Source of the DNA: Mycolicibacterium moriokaense
GTDB lineage: Bacteria; Actinomycetota; Actinomycetes; Mycobacteriales; Mycobacteriaceae
Assembly (NCBI RefSeq): GCF_010726085.1
Contig: NZ_AP022560.1
Coordinates: forward strand, 496,001-560,000
Direction: 5' to 3'
Length of the DNA stretch: 64,000 bases
Numbering within the stretch: position 1 is the first letter of the stretch; every line of letters begins with the position of its first letter. The position numbers and the translations under genes were made by a program. Shown here piece after piece: positions 51,240 to 58,552 of this stretch. The notes under the pieces were generated by a model that ran no database searches, was not told the origin of the DNA, and worked only from the letters and a program-made list of their open reading frames with translations.

Positions 51240-52229
51240 CTATTCCGCCCACTTCGCGGTGAACGCCGCCACCGACGTCGCGACCTGGGTACGGACTGCC
51301 TCGGGGTTGGTGAACGCGGCGGAGAGCCCGTTGACCGCGCGGTCGGCGAGCGGGCGCCACTTCTCGACCCAGCCGTCGATGACCCCGCGGTTGTCGGGGT
51401 TCGCGGCCACCGCGTAGCGGGCCAGCGCGGTATGCCAGGCGTGGTTACGCGTGGTGTCGACGCGCGACTCCTGCAGCAGGGCCGCAGTCAGCCCGTCGCG
51501 GTTCTCGTTGGCCAGTTCGACGAACGCCTCCTTGAACAGGGCGTCCAGCGCGGGCTTGATGGCCAAGTTCAACGCCACGAAGGCCTCGCCCCAGTCGTAG
51601 GCCACCAGCAGCCGCTCCAGGGTTTCACGGGCGGGCTGCCACACCGGGTCGGTTTCCCAGACACGCCGTGTCTCTTCGGTATTCGCGAAATGCGTGCCGT
51701 GGGTCAGCGACAGCGACTTGGCTCGATACGCCACCCACTGCAGTGCGCGCAGCTCGTCACCGGCCTGGAAGAACGCCGCGTTGGTGATGTAGGCGCTCGG
51801 CGCGAGCTGGCCGACGTAGAGGCTGGTGATCTGCAGGACGTGGAAGAGGTAGCGGACGGGCACGTAGACGCGGGCGAGCGTGTCCACCCACTCCGGGCTC
51901 AGCTGGCTGTCCTCGTCGAGCGCCTCGTAGTGGTCGACAACTCCTTCGGCATAGATCTCGCGGTCGTGTTGCAACGCGATGTAGCGGCGGTAGTTCAACG
52001 CGGCGGGATCGCGGAAGCCCTCCCAGTCCTGCGCCTGCAGCGCGGAACCTTCGCGGTGCTTGACGTACCACCGGTTGATCGCCGCGCCGGGGTCGAGATC
52101 GAACGGGGCAGGCTGGCGGTTGAAGTGGTAGTGGAACCGGCCGGTGACGGCCTCGTACTCGGTGGGCTTGCGCCGGGTGTCCCCGGCGATGCTCCAGGTT
52201 TTCAGCGTTCGCGGCTTCGCGGTGGTCAT
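51240..52229 (-). CDS. Diiron monooxygenase hydroxylase beta subunit (TmoE-like)
   Basis: A 329-residue ferritin-fold subunit: KTWSIAGDTRRKPTEYEAVTG opening, then RFHYHFNRQPAPFDLDP and WEGFRDPAALNYRRYIALQ, typical of toluene/phenol/alkene monooxygenase beta chains. It also has the YVPVRYLFHVLQITSLYVGQ helix. It lacks a complete diiron site, as expected of beta. ATG 52229 follows the coupling-protein gene by four bases. It is the last monooxygenase gene of the operon; the reductase that normally follows is absent. Confidence 0.9.
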   Translation of the reverse strand: MTTAKPRTLKTWSIAGDTRRKPTEYEAVTGRFHYHFNRQPAPFDLDPGAAINRWYVKHREGSALQAQDWEGFRDPAALNYRRYIALQHDREIYAEGVVDHYEALDEDSQLSPEWVDTLARVYVPVRYLFHVLQITSLYVGQLAPSAYITNAAFFQAGDELRALQWVAYRAKSLSLTHGTHFANTEETRRVWETDPVWQPARETLERLLVAYDWGEAFVALNLAIKPALDALFKEAFVELANENRDGLTAALLQESRVDTTRNHAWHTALARYAVAANPDNRGVIDGWVEKWRPLADRAVNGLSAAFTNPEAVRTQVATSVAAFTAKWAE

Positions 52230-52233
52230 GTGC

Positions 52234-52545
52234 TCAGTCCTCTCGGTCCAGGTACCAGTGCAGCTCGTCGTCGCCGACGTAGCGGATGCGTCCGGCGAAT
52301 CCGACCAGTGCCGGTTCCAGGGTGTGCAGCGGAAACGCTTCGCCCGCTGCCGATTCCAGGCTTGCGCGGGTGACCCGAAGGAAACGCGGGGCGTGGATGC
52401 GCACGTAGCCGGCATGGTCGTCGACGGTGATGTCGGCACCGGGGTTGTCGGTGTAGATGGCTTCGGTCACGGCCGCGACGACGTTGGGGTCGAAACCCCG
52501 CACGACGGGCCCGACGAGCTTGTCCTGTTCTGCGGCTGCAGTCAT
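52234..52545 (-). CDS. Monooxygenase coupling/effector protein (MmoB/DmpM, TmoD-like)
   Basis: A 103-residue protein of the MmoB/DmpM family: DKLVGPVVRGFDPNVVAAV, then DNPGADITVDDHAGYVRI and FLRVTRASLESAAG. It has no cofactor; it binds the hydroxylase and tunes oxygen activation. It is fourth in the alpha-gamma-ferredoxin-effector-beta order. Its ATG overlaps the stop of the Rieske ferredoxin gene. Confidence 0.92.
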   Translation of the reverse strand: MTAAAEQDKLVGPVVRGFDPNVVAAVTEAIYTDNPGADITVDDHAGYVRIHAPRFLRVTRASLESAAGEAFPLHTLEPALVGFAGRIRYVGDDELHWYLDRED

Positions 52546-52877
52546 CGGTGTTCACCTCCGGTGAGCGAAACGGTGATCTGGTCGCCCTCCAGGCGAACCG
52601 GGTGGCTGATGAGTTGGCAATTGGTCGGGTTCACCCCGGTGCCAGTGTCGAGGTCGAACTCCCAACTGTGCGCGCTGCACGTCAGAACGTCGCCCTCGAC
52701 TTCGCCGTCGGCCAGCGGGAATCCGGCGTGCGGGCACACCCCGTCGTACGCCCGGATGTCGCCGCTGCGCAGATGCGCCAGTAGGATCGGCCGGTCACCG
52801 ACGTAGAACTCGGCCACCTCGCCTTCCCACAGATCATCGAGGGTGGCCACCGGCGTCCAGGTGCCCGCACTAGTCAT
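52542..52877 (-). CDS. Rieske-type ferredoxin of the monooxygenase (TmoC-like)
   Basis: A 111-residue Rieske protein with CPHAGFPLADG (CxH) and CSAHSWEFD (CxxH) binding a 2Fe-2S cluster; start MTSAGTWTPVATLDDLW at ATG 52877. It carries electrons from a reductase to the diiron hydroxylase. It overlaps the gamma-subunit gene upstream by eight bases. The presence of a separate Rieske protein marks this as a four-component (toluene-4-monooxygenase/isoprene/alkene) enzyme. Confidence 0.93.
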   Translation of the reverse strand: MTSAGTWTPVATLDDLWEGEVAEFYVGDRPILLAHLRSGDIRAYDGVCPHAGFPLADGEVEGDVLTCSAHSWEFDLDTGTGVNPTNCQLISHPVRLEGDQITVSLTGGEHR

Positions 52878-53115
52878 AGAACGCCTCGACATGATCCAGC
52901 GGCCCGACCCCTGCAGCGCCGATGGCCACCTGCGGGTCGAGGACACTGCCGTTGTGGCGCAACCGAATCGGGGCGTCGCGCTTGGCGACGCGGTGCCCGA
53001 CGACGTGGTGCGCGATCGCCCCGGTCACGGTTTCGACGGTGTCGCCGTCGTCGACCGGGATGAGCAGTTCGAGTACGTCGCCCTCGAACCAGGCCGTCAG
53101 CGGAAGCAGTGCCAT
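52870..53115 (-). CDS. Monooxygenase gamma subunit (TmoB-like)
   Basis: An 81-residue beta-grasp protein: PLTAWFEGDVLELLIPVDD at the start and LDPQVAIGAAGVGPLDHVEA at the end, as in TmoB of toluene-4-monooxygenase. It binds the hydroxylase as the gamma chain. ATG 53115 is four bases from the alpha stop. The second position in the operon matches tmoB. Confidence 0.88.
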   Translation of the reverse strand: MALLPLTAWFEGDVLELLIPVDDGDTVETVTGAIAHHVVGHRVAKRDAPIRLRHNGSVLDPQVAIGAAGVGPLDHVEAFYD

Positions 53116-53119
53116 CGTG

Positions 53120-54622
53120 TCAGCCTTTCGTTCCGTTGCCGTTGAGTGCCCATGCGTAGTTGTCGGCGTCCTGGCCCTGTTCCTCGGCGGACAGCCCGAA
53201 GTACTGCAGGACGGTGCCGAGGTCCGGCGGGCTGATCTCACCCGAGAGGACGCGGTCAATGAGCGACTGGTGGCCGGCGAATCGGTCGGGCCGCTGGGTG
53301 AAGATCCACTTGCACGGCTCGGAGCAGAAGAGGTACTTGCGGCCGTTGTGCACATGCGTCAGCGGTGCGGCGTCGGTGTGGGCGCCGACGGTCACACCCG
53401 CCGACCGGACGATCGGCAGCTGGCACAGATTGCAGGTGATCGGCAGGGTCTCGGGCAGGGTCGCCGCGATGTCACCGTTGCGGACGTTCTCGGTGATGAC
53501 GTCCCAGTTCTTGCCGAAGTCTCGGTTCCAGCCGGGGTACTTCTCCTCCAGCCACAGTCGTTCGGCTTCGGAGACACCCGCGTCGGGGTTCCACCACACG
53601 GTAGGCCGGTAGTACCACACGCCCAGGTGAATGGCGTGGTGATACCACGTGAGCTCGTTGATGAATTCGTCCCAGTACCAGGGGAATTCGAGTCCATAGT
53701 CACGGAACTGGTCGGCGAACTGCTTGACCACCCAGTCCTCGATGAACTCCTTGAAGCTCATCCGGCGGCTCTCCAGCGGGGTGTAGTAATCCATCGACAG
53801 CCCGGTCAGCAGGGCGAAGATCCGCCAGGACCGCCAGAACATGTGGTCGATGAGGAACTGACCCCACTCGGTCTCACCGTTGTCGATCAGCACCTTGATG
53901 GTCGGCTCGCCCTGCTGGGCGTGCCGTGCCTCGTCGGTCTGGATGGAGCTGATCAGCGCTCCGAACTCGAGGTCGCCCACGTCGATGGCGTCGGCGGCCA
54001 TGCCGAGGAACTGCAGGTTCGTGAACCCGGTCTCCAGGGTGAATGTCAGCTGCAACGCGATGGACAGGGCGTCGTTGGCGACGAACATGTCGTCGAACAG
54101 GTATCGCACGGCGAGCACGATCCAGTTGTTGGTGTGAAATGCCTTGAGCGCCCAGTCTCCTCGCGGCTCCTTGTCGAGGAGGCCGTACGGGAAGAAGGTT
54201 TGGATCTGGCCGTGGCGGACCTCGTCGAGGGTGCCGAAGGTGGCGGTGTTGCGCCAGGCGGCGGACCGGCCGAACCGTCCCATCCGCGCCTCGCCGATGG
54301 ACGCCAGGTACTCCGGCATGGAGATCGCGCCGTAGTGGGCCACGATCACCGACTTCCATCCCGGGTCGAGCTGATCGAACAGCTTGGAGCGGCCGATGGC
54401 GTTCTTCAGCGAGTAGGTGGTGGTGTCCTTGGTGACCTGGTTGTGCACGTACTCGCGGTAACCGATCTTGTACGGCTCGTCCCATTTGAGCCACCCCTCG
54501 GTGGAGACGCGATGCGTTCCCGAGAGCTCCTCAGGGAACACCTCCTCCTCGGTGACGTATCGGAAGTTCCAGTTGGTATCACGGGCGAGGTCGTACCAAT
54601 CGCTGCGGGAAAGTTTGGGCAT
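53120..54622 (-). CDS. Diiron monooxygenase hydroxylase alpha subunit (TmoA-like)
   Basis: A 500-residue alpha chain of the soluble diiron family. Iron ligands are visible in the helices IGEARMGRF, TLDEVRHGQIQ (ExxH) and SSIQTDEARHAQQG (ExxH). The opening MPKLSRSDWYDLARDTNWNF is the toluene/alkene/isoprene monooxygenase type. The C-terminal part has the Zn-like CNLCQL and CSEPCKW motifs, also seen in this group. It should epoxidise alkenes or hydroxylate aromatics, but residues cannot settle which. ATG 54622 is preferred over the longer frame. Confidence 0.92.
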   Translation of the reverse strand: MPKLSRSDWYDLARDTNWNFRYVTEEEVFPEELSGTHRVSTEGWLKWDEPYKIGYREYVHNQVTKDTTTYSLKNAIGRSKLFDQLDPGWKSVIVAHYGAISMPEYLASIGEARMGRFGRSAAWRNTATFGTLDEVRHGQIQTFFPYGLLDKEPRGDWALKAFHTNNWIVLAVRYLFDDMFVANDALSIALQLTFTLETGFTNLQFLGMAADAIDVGDLEFGALISSIQTDEARHAQQGEPTIKVLIDNGETEWGQFLIDHMFWRSWRIFALLTGLSMDYYTPLESRRMSFKEFIEDWVVKQFADQFRDYGLEFPWYWDEFINELTWYHHAIHLGVWYYRPTVWWNPDAGVSEAERLWLEEKYPGWNRDFGKNWDVITENVRNGDIAATLPETLPITCNLCQLPIVRSAGVTVGAHTDAAPLTHVHNGRKYLFCSEPCKWIFTQRPDRFAGHQSLIDRVLSGEISPPDLGTVLQYFGLSAEEQGQDADNYAWALNGNGTKG

Positions 54623-54822
54623 GTGTGTTCCTCGGCGGTCATGGGCTGTGAACCGAGTCGCGTTGAGCTGCGCTGATGACGCGACCGCACCCATGATGCG
54701 TCAGACCCCAAGGACTCCTAAGCATTACGATCACGATGATTCGCACCGTCGGGACCGCGAGGCGCCGCTACTAGTCTCTGACACGAACCTGGACCACCAG
54801 CAAACACACGAGAGAGGTTTCA

Positions 54823-55314
54823 GTGACGGTCACCGAGGAATACCTGAAGAACAACGAGGTCTATGCGAGCACCTTCAAGGGTCCGTTGCCGCTGCCGCCG
54901 AGCAAGCATGTCGCGGTGGTGGCGTGCATGGACGCCCGGCTCGATGTGTATCGGATCCTGGGCCTCAAGGACGGGGAAGCCCACGTCATTCGCAATGCCG
55001 GCGGTGTGGTCACCGATGACGAGATCCGCTCACTGGCCATCAGCCAGCGGCTGCTGGGCACTAAAGAGATCATTTTGATCCACCACACCGACTGCGGCAT
55101 GCTGACTTTCACCGACGACGACTTCAAGAAGGCGATCCAGGAAGAGACGGGTCTGAAACCCGAATGGGCCGCCGAGGCCTTCCCCGATGTGGAGGAAGAC
55201 GTGCGCCAGTCGCTGCGCCGCATCGAGGCCAGCCCGTTCGTCACAAAGCATGAATCGCTGCGGGGCTTCGTCTTCGACGTCGCCACCGGCAAGCTGAACG
55301 AGGTCCTGCTCTGA
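54823..55314 (+). CDS. canA: Beta-class carbonic anhydrase CanA
   Basis: A 163-residue beta-carbonic anhydrase with zinc ligands in VACMDARLDVYR (Cys, Asp) and ILIHHTDCGMLTF (His, Cys). The central AHVIRNAGGVVTDDEIRSL and the C-terminal TKHESLRGFVFDVATG closely follow M. tuberculosis Rv1284 (CanA) as I recall it. It interconverts CO2 and bicarbonate in the cytoplasm. The GTG start gives MTVTEEYLKNNEVYAS. It is divergent from the monooxygenase operon by 200 bases. Confidence 0.93.
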   Translation: MTVTEEYLKNNEVYASTFKGPLPLPPSKHVAVVACMDARLDVYRILGLKDGEAHVIRNAGGVVTDDEIRSLAISQRLLGTKEIILIHHTDCGMLTFTDDDFKKAIQEETGLKPEWAAEAFPDVEEDVRQSLRRIEASPFVTKHESLRGFVFDVATGKLNEVLL

Positions 55315-55394
55315 GATCTGATGGGGAACGCCATCGGAGTCTCGATTCGAAGATCGTCGCCGCGCTCGACCGGATCGGTGACGCTCTGCACGTC

Positions 55395-55910
55395 TTGGCT
55401 CGGCGGGCCGCCGAGAAGCATGACTTGTCCAGCACCCAGATGCGGGTCCTTGGTTGGCTTTTCGTCGGCTCGCCGCCGGCCGCGCGCAGCACCACGCTGG
55501 CACGCGAACTCAACGTGGCCGATCCCACCGTCAGCGATGCGATCGCTGCGCTGATCCGCAAAGGGCTGGTGCTGCGAACGCCGGATCCCGGCGACCGTCG
55601 GCGACGCGACCTGGTTCTCACCGCGGAGGGCCGCAAGACCGCGGCCGAACTGTCCCGGTGGACTGCACCGGCCGAGATCGCCACCTCCAAGCTCGACCGT
55701 GCCGAAGCCGAACAGCTACTCGACTCGCTTTTGGTAGTCATGAGGAAACTCCATGACGCGCAGATGCTTCCGGTCGTCCGCGCCTGCAGCACGTGTGTGC
55801 ACCTGGGAACGACGGGCCGCGAACTGCGGAGCTACCACTGTCTGCGCTTCGACGAGGCGATGACGGTCTCGGATCTGAGAGTGGACTGCATCGACCATGC
55901 GACCGCCTAA
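55395..55910 (+). CDS. MarR-family regulator with Cys-rich C-terminal tail
   Basis: At least 171 residues. Winged helix: LSSTQMRVLGWLFVG, TTLARELNVADPTVSDAIAA, TPDPGDRRRRDLVLTAEGRK. The last ~45 residues hold RACSTCVHL, SYHCLRF and VDCIDH, a Cys/His cluster that could bind zinc or an Fe-S cluster. The start is unclear: TTG 55395 is the first usable codon, but in-frame residues upstream to about 55320 (GERHRSLDSKIVAALDRIGD) look native. An ATG at 55321 would join them if the GGGG run had one more G. It follows canA closely. Confidence 0.8.
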   Translation: MARRAAEKHDLSSTQMRVLGWLFVGSPPAARSTTLARELNVADPTVSDAIAALIRKGLVLRTPDPGDRRRRDLVLTAEGRKTAAELSRWTAPAEIATSKLDRAEAEQLLDSLLVVMRKLHDAQMLPVVRACSTCVHLGTTGRELRSYHCLRFDEAMTVSDLRVDCIDHATA

Positions 55911-55968
55911 GTAGAACAGGCCGGCGACAACGTCGTGAGACGTTGCCGCCGGCCCGTATGGCGTGCTG

Positions 55969-57003
55969 TTAGACCGTCGTCGGGACGCGTTCCTGATTGG
56001 CTGCGTTGGGAATCACGGTCGGGCCGACGATGAGCGCCTGCGAGGGATCCTCCGGATTGGTCGCGATACCGTCGCCGGGCTTGACGCCACCCTCCTCACA
56101 CATCTTCTGCCACATGGCCATTCGGGTCGCCTTGTTGGGCGTGAACTTGCCGTAGACGAAGACACGCCACAGGGTCCAGCGCGGAGCGGGCAGATGATCA
56201 GGCCGGCCGACCAGCTTGTGCAGGATGGCCATCCAGCCGACCATCATCGCCATCATGGCGGTGGTGAAGACCCACTTCATCCAGACAGGCATGGTCGAGT
56301 TGAGTGCCAGGATGTGAATGGAGCCGACACCGAAGTAGGCGACCATCATGCCGAACGGCGCGACCAGGAACAGCAGCGCCTTGCTCTTGCCCTTCAGGCG
56401 CGGGACGGCGAAGGCCAGGATCGCGCCGATGGTGACGAACGAACCACCGTTGATGAAGCCCCACCAGTACGGGAAGCCGAGGAACTCGTAGGGCTGAACA
56501 CCGTAGTAGAGGTAGACGCCCAGGTTGATGCCGATGGTCTCCATCAGCGCATCGGTGGCGATACCCAATCCGAGCAGCATGAAGAACACGTTGCGGTGTG
56601 CGCCGTTGCGGATCACGAAGTAGCAGAAGTAGGCCTCCAGGCCGAGGAACGCCACGTAGCAGAGCGGGATCAGCGCCGGCACGGTGATGCCGAAGTTGGT
56701 GAAGGCGGGCACCAGGTTCTTCGCCCAGTGCAGGTGGCCGAGTAGGTCCAGCATCGGCTCCAGCAGGCTGCAGATCAGGCCGCTGGTCAGGACGATGATC
56801 GGGATCCAGTTACGGCTGCGCACCGCGGCGCGGATCGCCCACGGCGTCGCGAAGATGACCACCGCGGCGCCGGCGATGAAGAAGAAGACGATCTCGGACG
56901 TGGTGCTGGCCTCGAAATCGCCGGGTGCCGGCTGCATATGGGGCGGCCACCCCTGGTTGTCGCTGACCAGTGGCCACCAACTGGTGGCGAGGAAGCGATC
57001 CAT
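55969..57003 (-). CDS. Polytopic membrane protein of unknown function
   Basis: A 344-residue protein with about seven to eight hydrophobic segments, for example EIVFFFIAGAAVVIFATPWA, LIPLCYVAFLGLEAYFCYFV and FVTIGAILAFAVPRL. It also has polar motifs EPMLDLLGHLHW and GVQPYEFLGFPYWWGF between helices, and a soluble C-terminal tail of ~65 residues. AGGAGGT precedes the ATG. It resembles, by topology and by aromatic/acidic motifs, the AveC-type protein at 61060, but I do not recognise a named family. It is divergent from a TetR gene with a 20-bp palindrome between. Confidence 0.75.
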   Translation of the reverse strand: MDRFLATSWWPLVSDNQGWPPHMQPAPGDFEASTTSEIVFFFIAGAAVVIFATPWAIRAAVRSRNWIPIIVLTSGLICSLLEPMLDLLGHLHWAKNLVPAFTNFGITVPALIPLCYVAFLGLEAYFCYFVIRNGAHRNVFFMLLGLGIATDALMETIGINLGVYLYYGVQPYEFLGFPYWWGFINGGSFVTIGAILAFAVPRLKGKSKALLFLVAPFGMMVAYFGVGSIHILALNSTMPVWMKWVFTTAMMAMMVGWMAILHKLVGRPDHLPAPRWTLWRVFVYGKFTPNKATRMAMWQKMCEEGGVKPGDGIATNPEDPSQALIVGPTVIPNAANQERVPTTV

Positions 57004-57107
57004 CGCTGTTGACCTCCTTGAGAAGCAGTGGCCGGGGGTTTAGCTGCGTAAACGCGTCTCGGTATCGAACTCACAGTCACGACCACGTGTGGACTGCATC
57101 ACGTTAA

Positions 57108-57127
57108 CACAGTGTCCGTACACTGTG
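57108..57127. promoter_or_regulatory. 20-bp palindrome, candidate TetR operator
   Basis: CACAGTGT-CCGT-ACACTGTG is a perfect inverted repeat located between the divergent membrane-protein gene (start 57003) and TetR gene (start 57207). This is the expected operator position for a local autorepressor. It includes GTGTAC-rich flanks. Confidence 0.75.
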
Positions 57128-57206
57128 TACACCTATTTCGAATTGAGATTAAACATGTTCATCGGCCCAGGACGTGCGTCGCCCGCGCGGGAAGTAATGT
57201 CGGGGC

Positions 57207-57842
57207 ATGACCGAGACCTCGCGCCGCTACGCCAAGCGGTTCAGGTCTGTCGAAACAGACGGTGTACGTCCGGTCGATCAGATCCTCTCCGCCACGCTGG
57301 GCCTGTTGGACCGCAAGTCGTTCAACGACATCAGCGTGGCCGACATCCTCACCGAGTCGAAAGTCTCGCGGACAACCTTCTATTTCTATTTCGCGTCCAA
57401 GTTCTCGGTTCTGAGCGGTCTGCTCACGCAGGCGATGGACGACATCTTCGAGACGGTGCAGCCCTTTCTCAGCCGCGCGGAGGAGGATTCGCCCGAGGAG
57501 GCACTGGAGCGCAGCCTCCGCGCGGTCACCACGGCGTGGCATCGGCACCGACTTGTGTTGCAGGCCGCGGCGCATCATTGGCATTCCGACCCGGAGTTGA
57601 ATGCGCTCTGGCTACAGATCGTGGAACGGTTTGTCAGCGCCGGCGCCGAAGAAATCGAGCGTGAACGTGCGGCAGGCAAGATCACGTCATCGGAGTCGGG
57701 CCGAACGCTGGCCGCCATGCTCTTCTGGGGGACCGAGCGCGTCCTCTACATAGCGGGCCTCGGCGTGGAGCCCTCGCTGGTGGACGAAGAAGCCGCACTC
57801 GGACCGCTGGTGGCCTTGTGGCACGGCACCCTCTACGGCTGA
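57207..57842 (+). CDS. TetR-family transcriptional regulator
   Basis: A 211-residue TetR protein with an N-terminal extension (RRYAKRFRSVETDGVRPVDQ), then the HTH FNDISVADILTESKVSRTTF and YFYFASKFSVLSGLL. The ligand domain includes VTTAWHRHRLVLQAAAHHWH, a histidine-rich helix. It is divergent from the membrane protein gene and likely regulates it through the palindrome at 57108-57127. Its 3' end overlaps the convergent TetR gene by ten bases. Confidence 0.9.
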   Translation: MTETSRRYAKRFRSVETDGVRPVDQILSATLGLLDRKSFNDISVADILTESKVSRTTFYFYFASKFSVLSGLLTQAMDDIFETVQPFLSRAEEDSPEEALERSLRAVTTAWHRHRLVLQAAAHHWHSDPELNALWLQIVERFVSAGAEEIERERAAGKITSSESGRTLAAMLFWGTERVLYIAGLGVEPSLVDEEAALGPLVALWHGTLYG

Positions 57843-58516
57843 GCGCAGTCGCCGAAAGCTGTTTCGCCAGAGCCCGATTCGCACCTAACCGGGCACAAGC
57901 CGGTCCGTACCAGGGTTTGGGCCGTCCGCACCACGCCGTCCACCGAGCCCCGACTGGGCTCCCACCATTCGGCGGCCCAGTTGAGCGCACCCATGACCAG
58001 TAACCGGGTGATCCTGGCGTCGACATCGGCACGAATCTCGCCATCGGCGACCGCGTCGGCGAACAGCTGCTGCCAGATCCGGCCGTAGGCAGCTTCCTCT
58101 TTCTTCTGTCTGACGCCCAGACGTTCGGGAATCTGACCGGAGTTTCGGATGGACGCCGTCGTGTAGTCCGACAGCTCCAGTTCGTGACGCAGATGGGAGT
58201 CCACCGCGGTCATGATCTTGTCCATGGCGGTGGCGTCCGGTGGCAGCTCGTCGAGCTTCTGCTCCAGATGCCGTCGCATATCGCTGATCCCGCAGTACAT
58301 GACCTCTTCGATGAGGTCCTCGCGCGACGGGAAGTAGTAGTAGATCGCGGGTGCCTGCAGCTGTGCGTACTCGGCGACGTCTGTCAGGCGTGTACCCGCA
58401 AAGCCCTTGACGCTGAGCACATGTGCGGCGGCGTCGAGAATGCGGGTGCGGGTGCGATGCGACTTCGAATCGGCCCCCTCGCCGTTCGTCGAGGGGGTGC
58501 CGAACTTCTTGGCCAT
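57833..58516 (-). CDS. TetR-family transcriptional regulator
   Basis: A 227-residue TetR protein: SKSHRTRTRILDAAAHVLSV, HTH KGFAGTRLTDVAEYAQLQAP and AIYYYFPSREDLIEEVM, followed by a long helical ligand domain. ATG 58516 gives MAKKFGTPSTNGEG. It lies 36 bases downstream of the FAD oxidoreductase gene on the same strand, so the two may be cotranscribed. The ligand is unknown. Confidence 0.9.
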   Translation of the reverse strand: MAKKFGTPSTNGEGADSKSHRTRTRILDAAAHVLSVKGFAGTRLTDVAEYAQLQAPAIYYYFPSREDLIEEVMYCGISDMRRHLEQKLDELPPDATAMDKIMTAVDSHLRHELELSDYTTASIRNSGQIPERLGVRQKKEEAAYGRIWQQLFADAVADGEIRADVDARITRLLVMGALNWAAEWWEPSRGSVDGVVRTAQTLVRTGLCPVRCESGSGETAFGDCAQP

Positions 58517-58552
58517 CAACCCATCACAGGTCGGCGCCGACGCGCGGACCCG

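Noticed and set aside
52922..54676. A 584-codon plus-strand frame across the diiron alpha subunit
   Set aside because: Antisense shadow of the TmoA-like gene with no recognisable domain.
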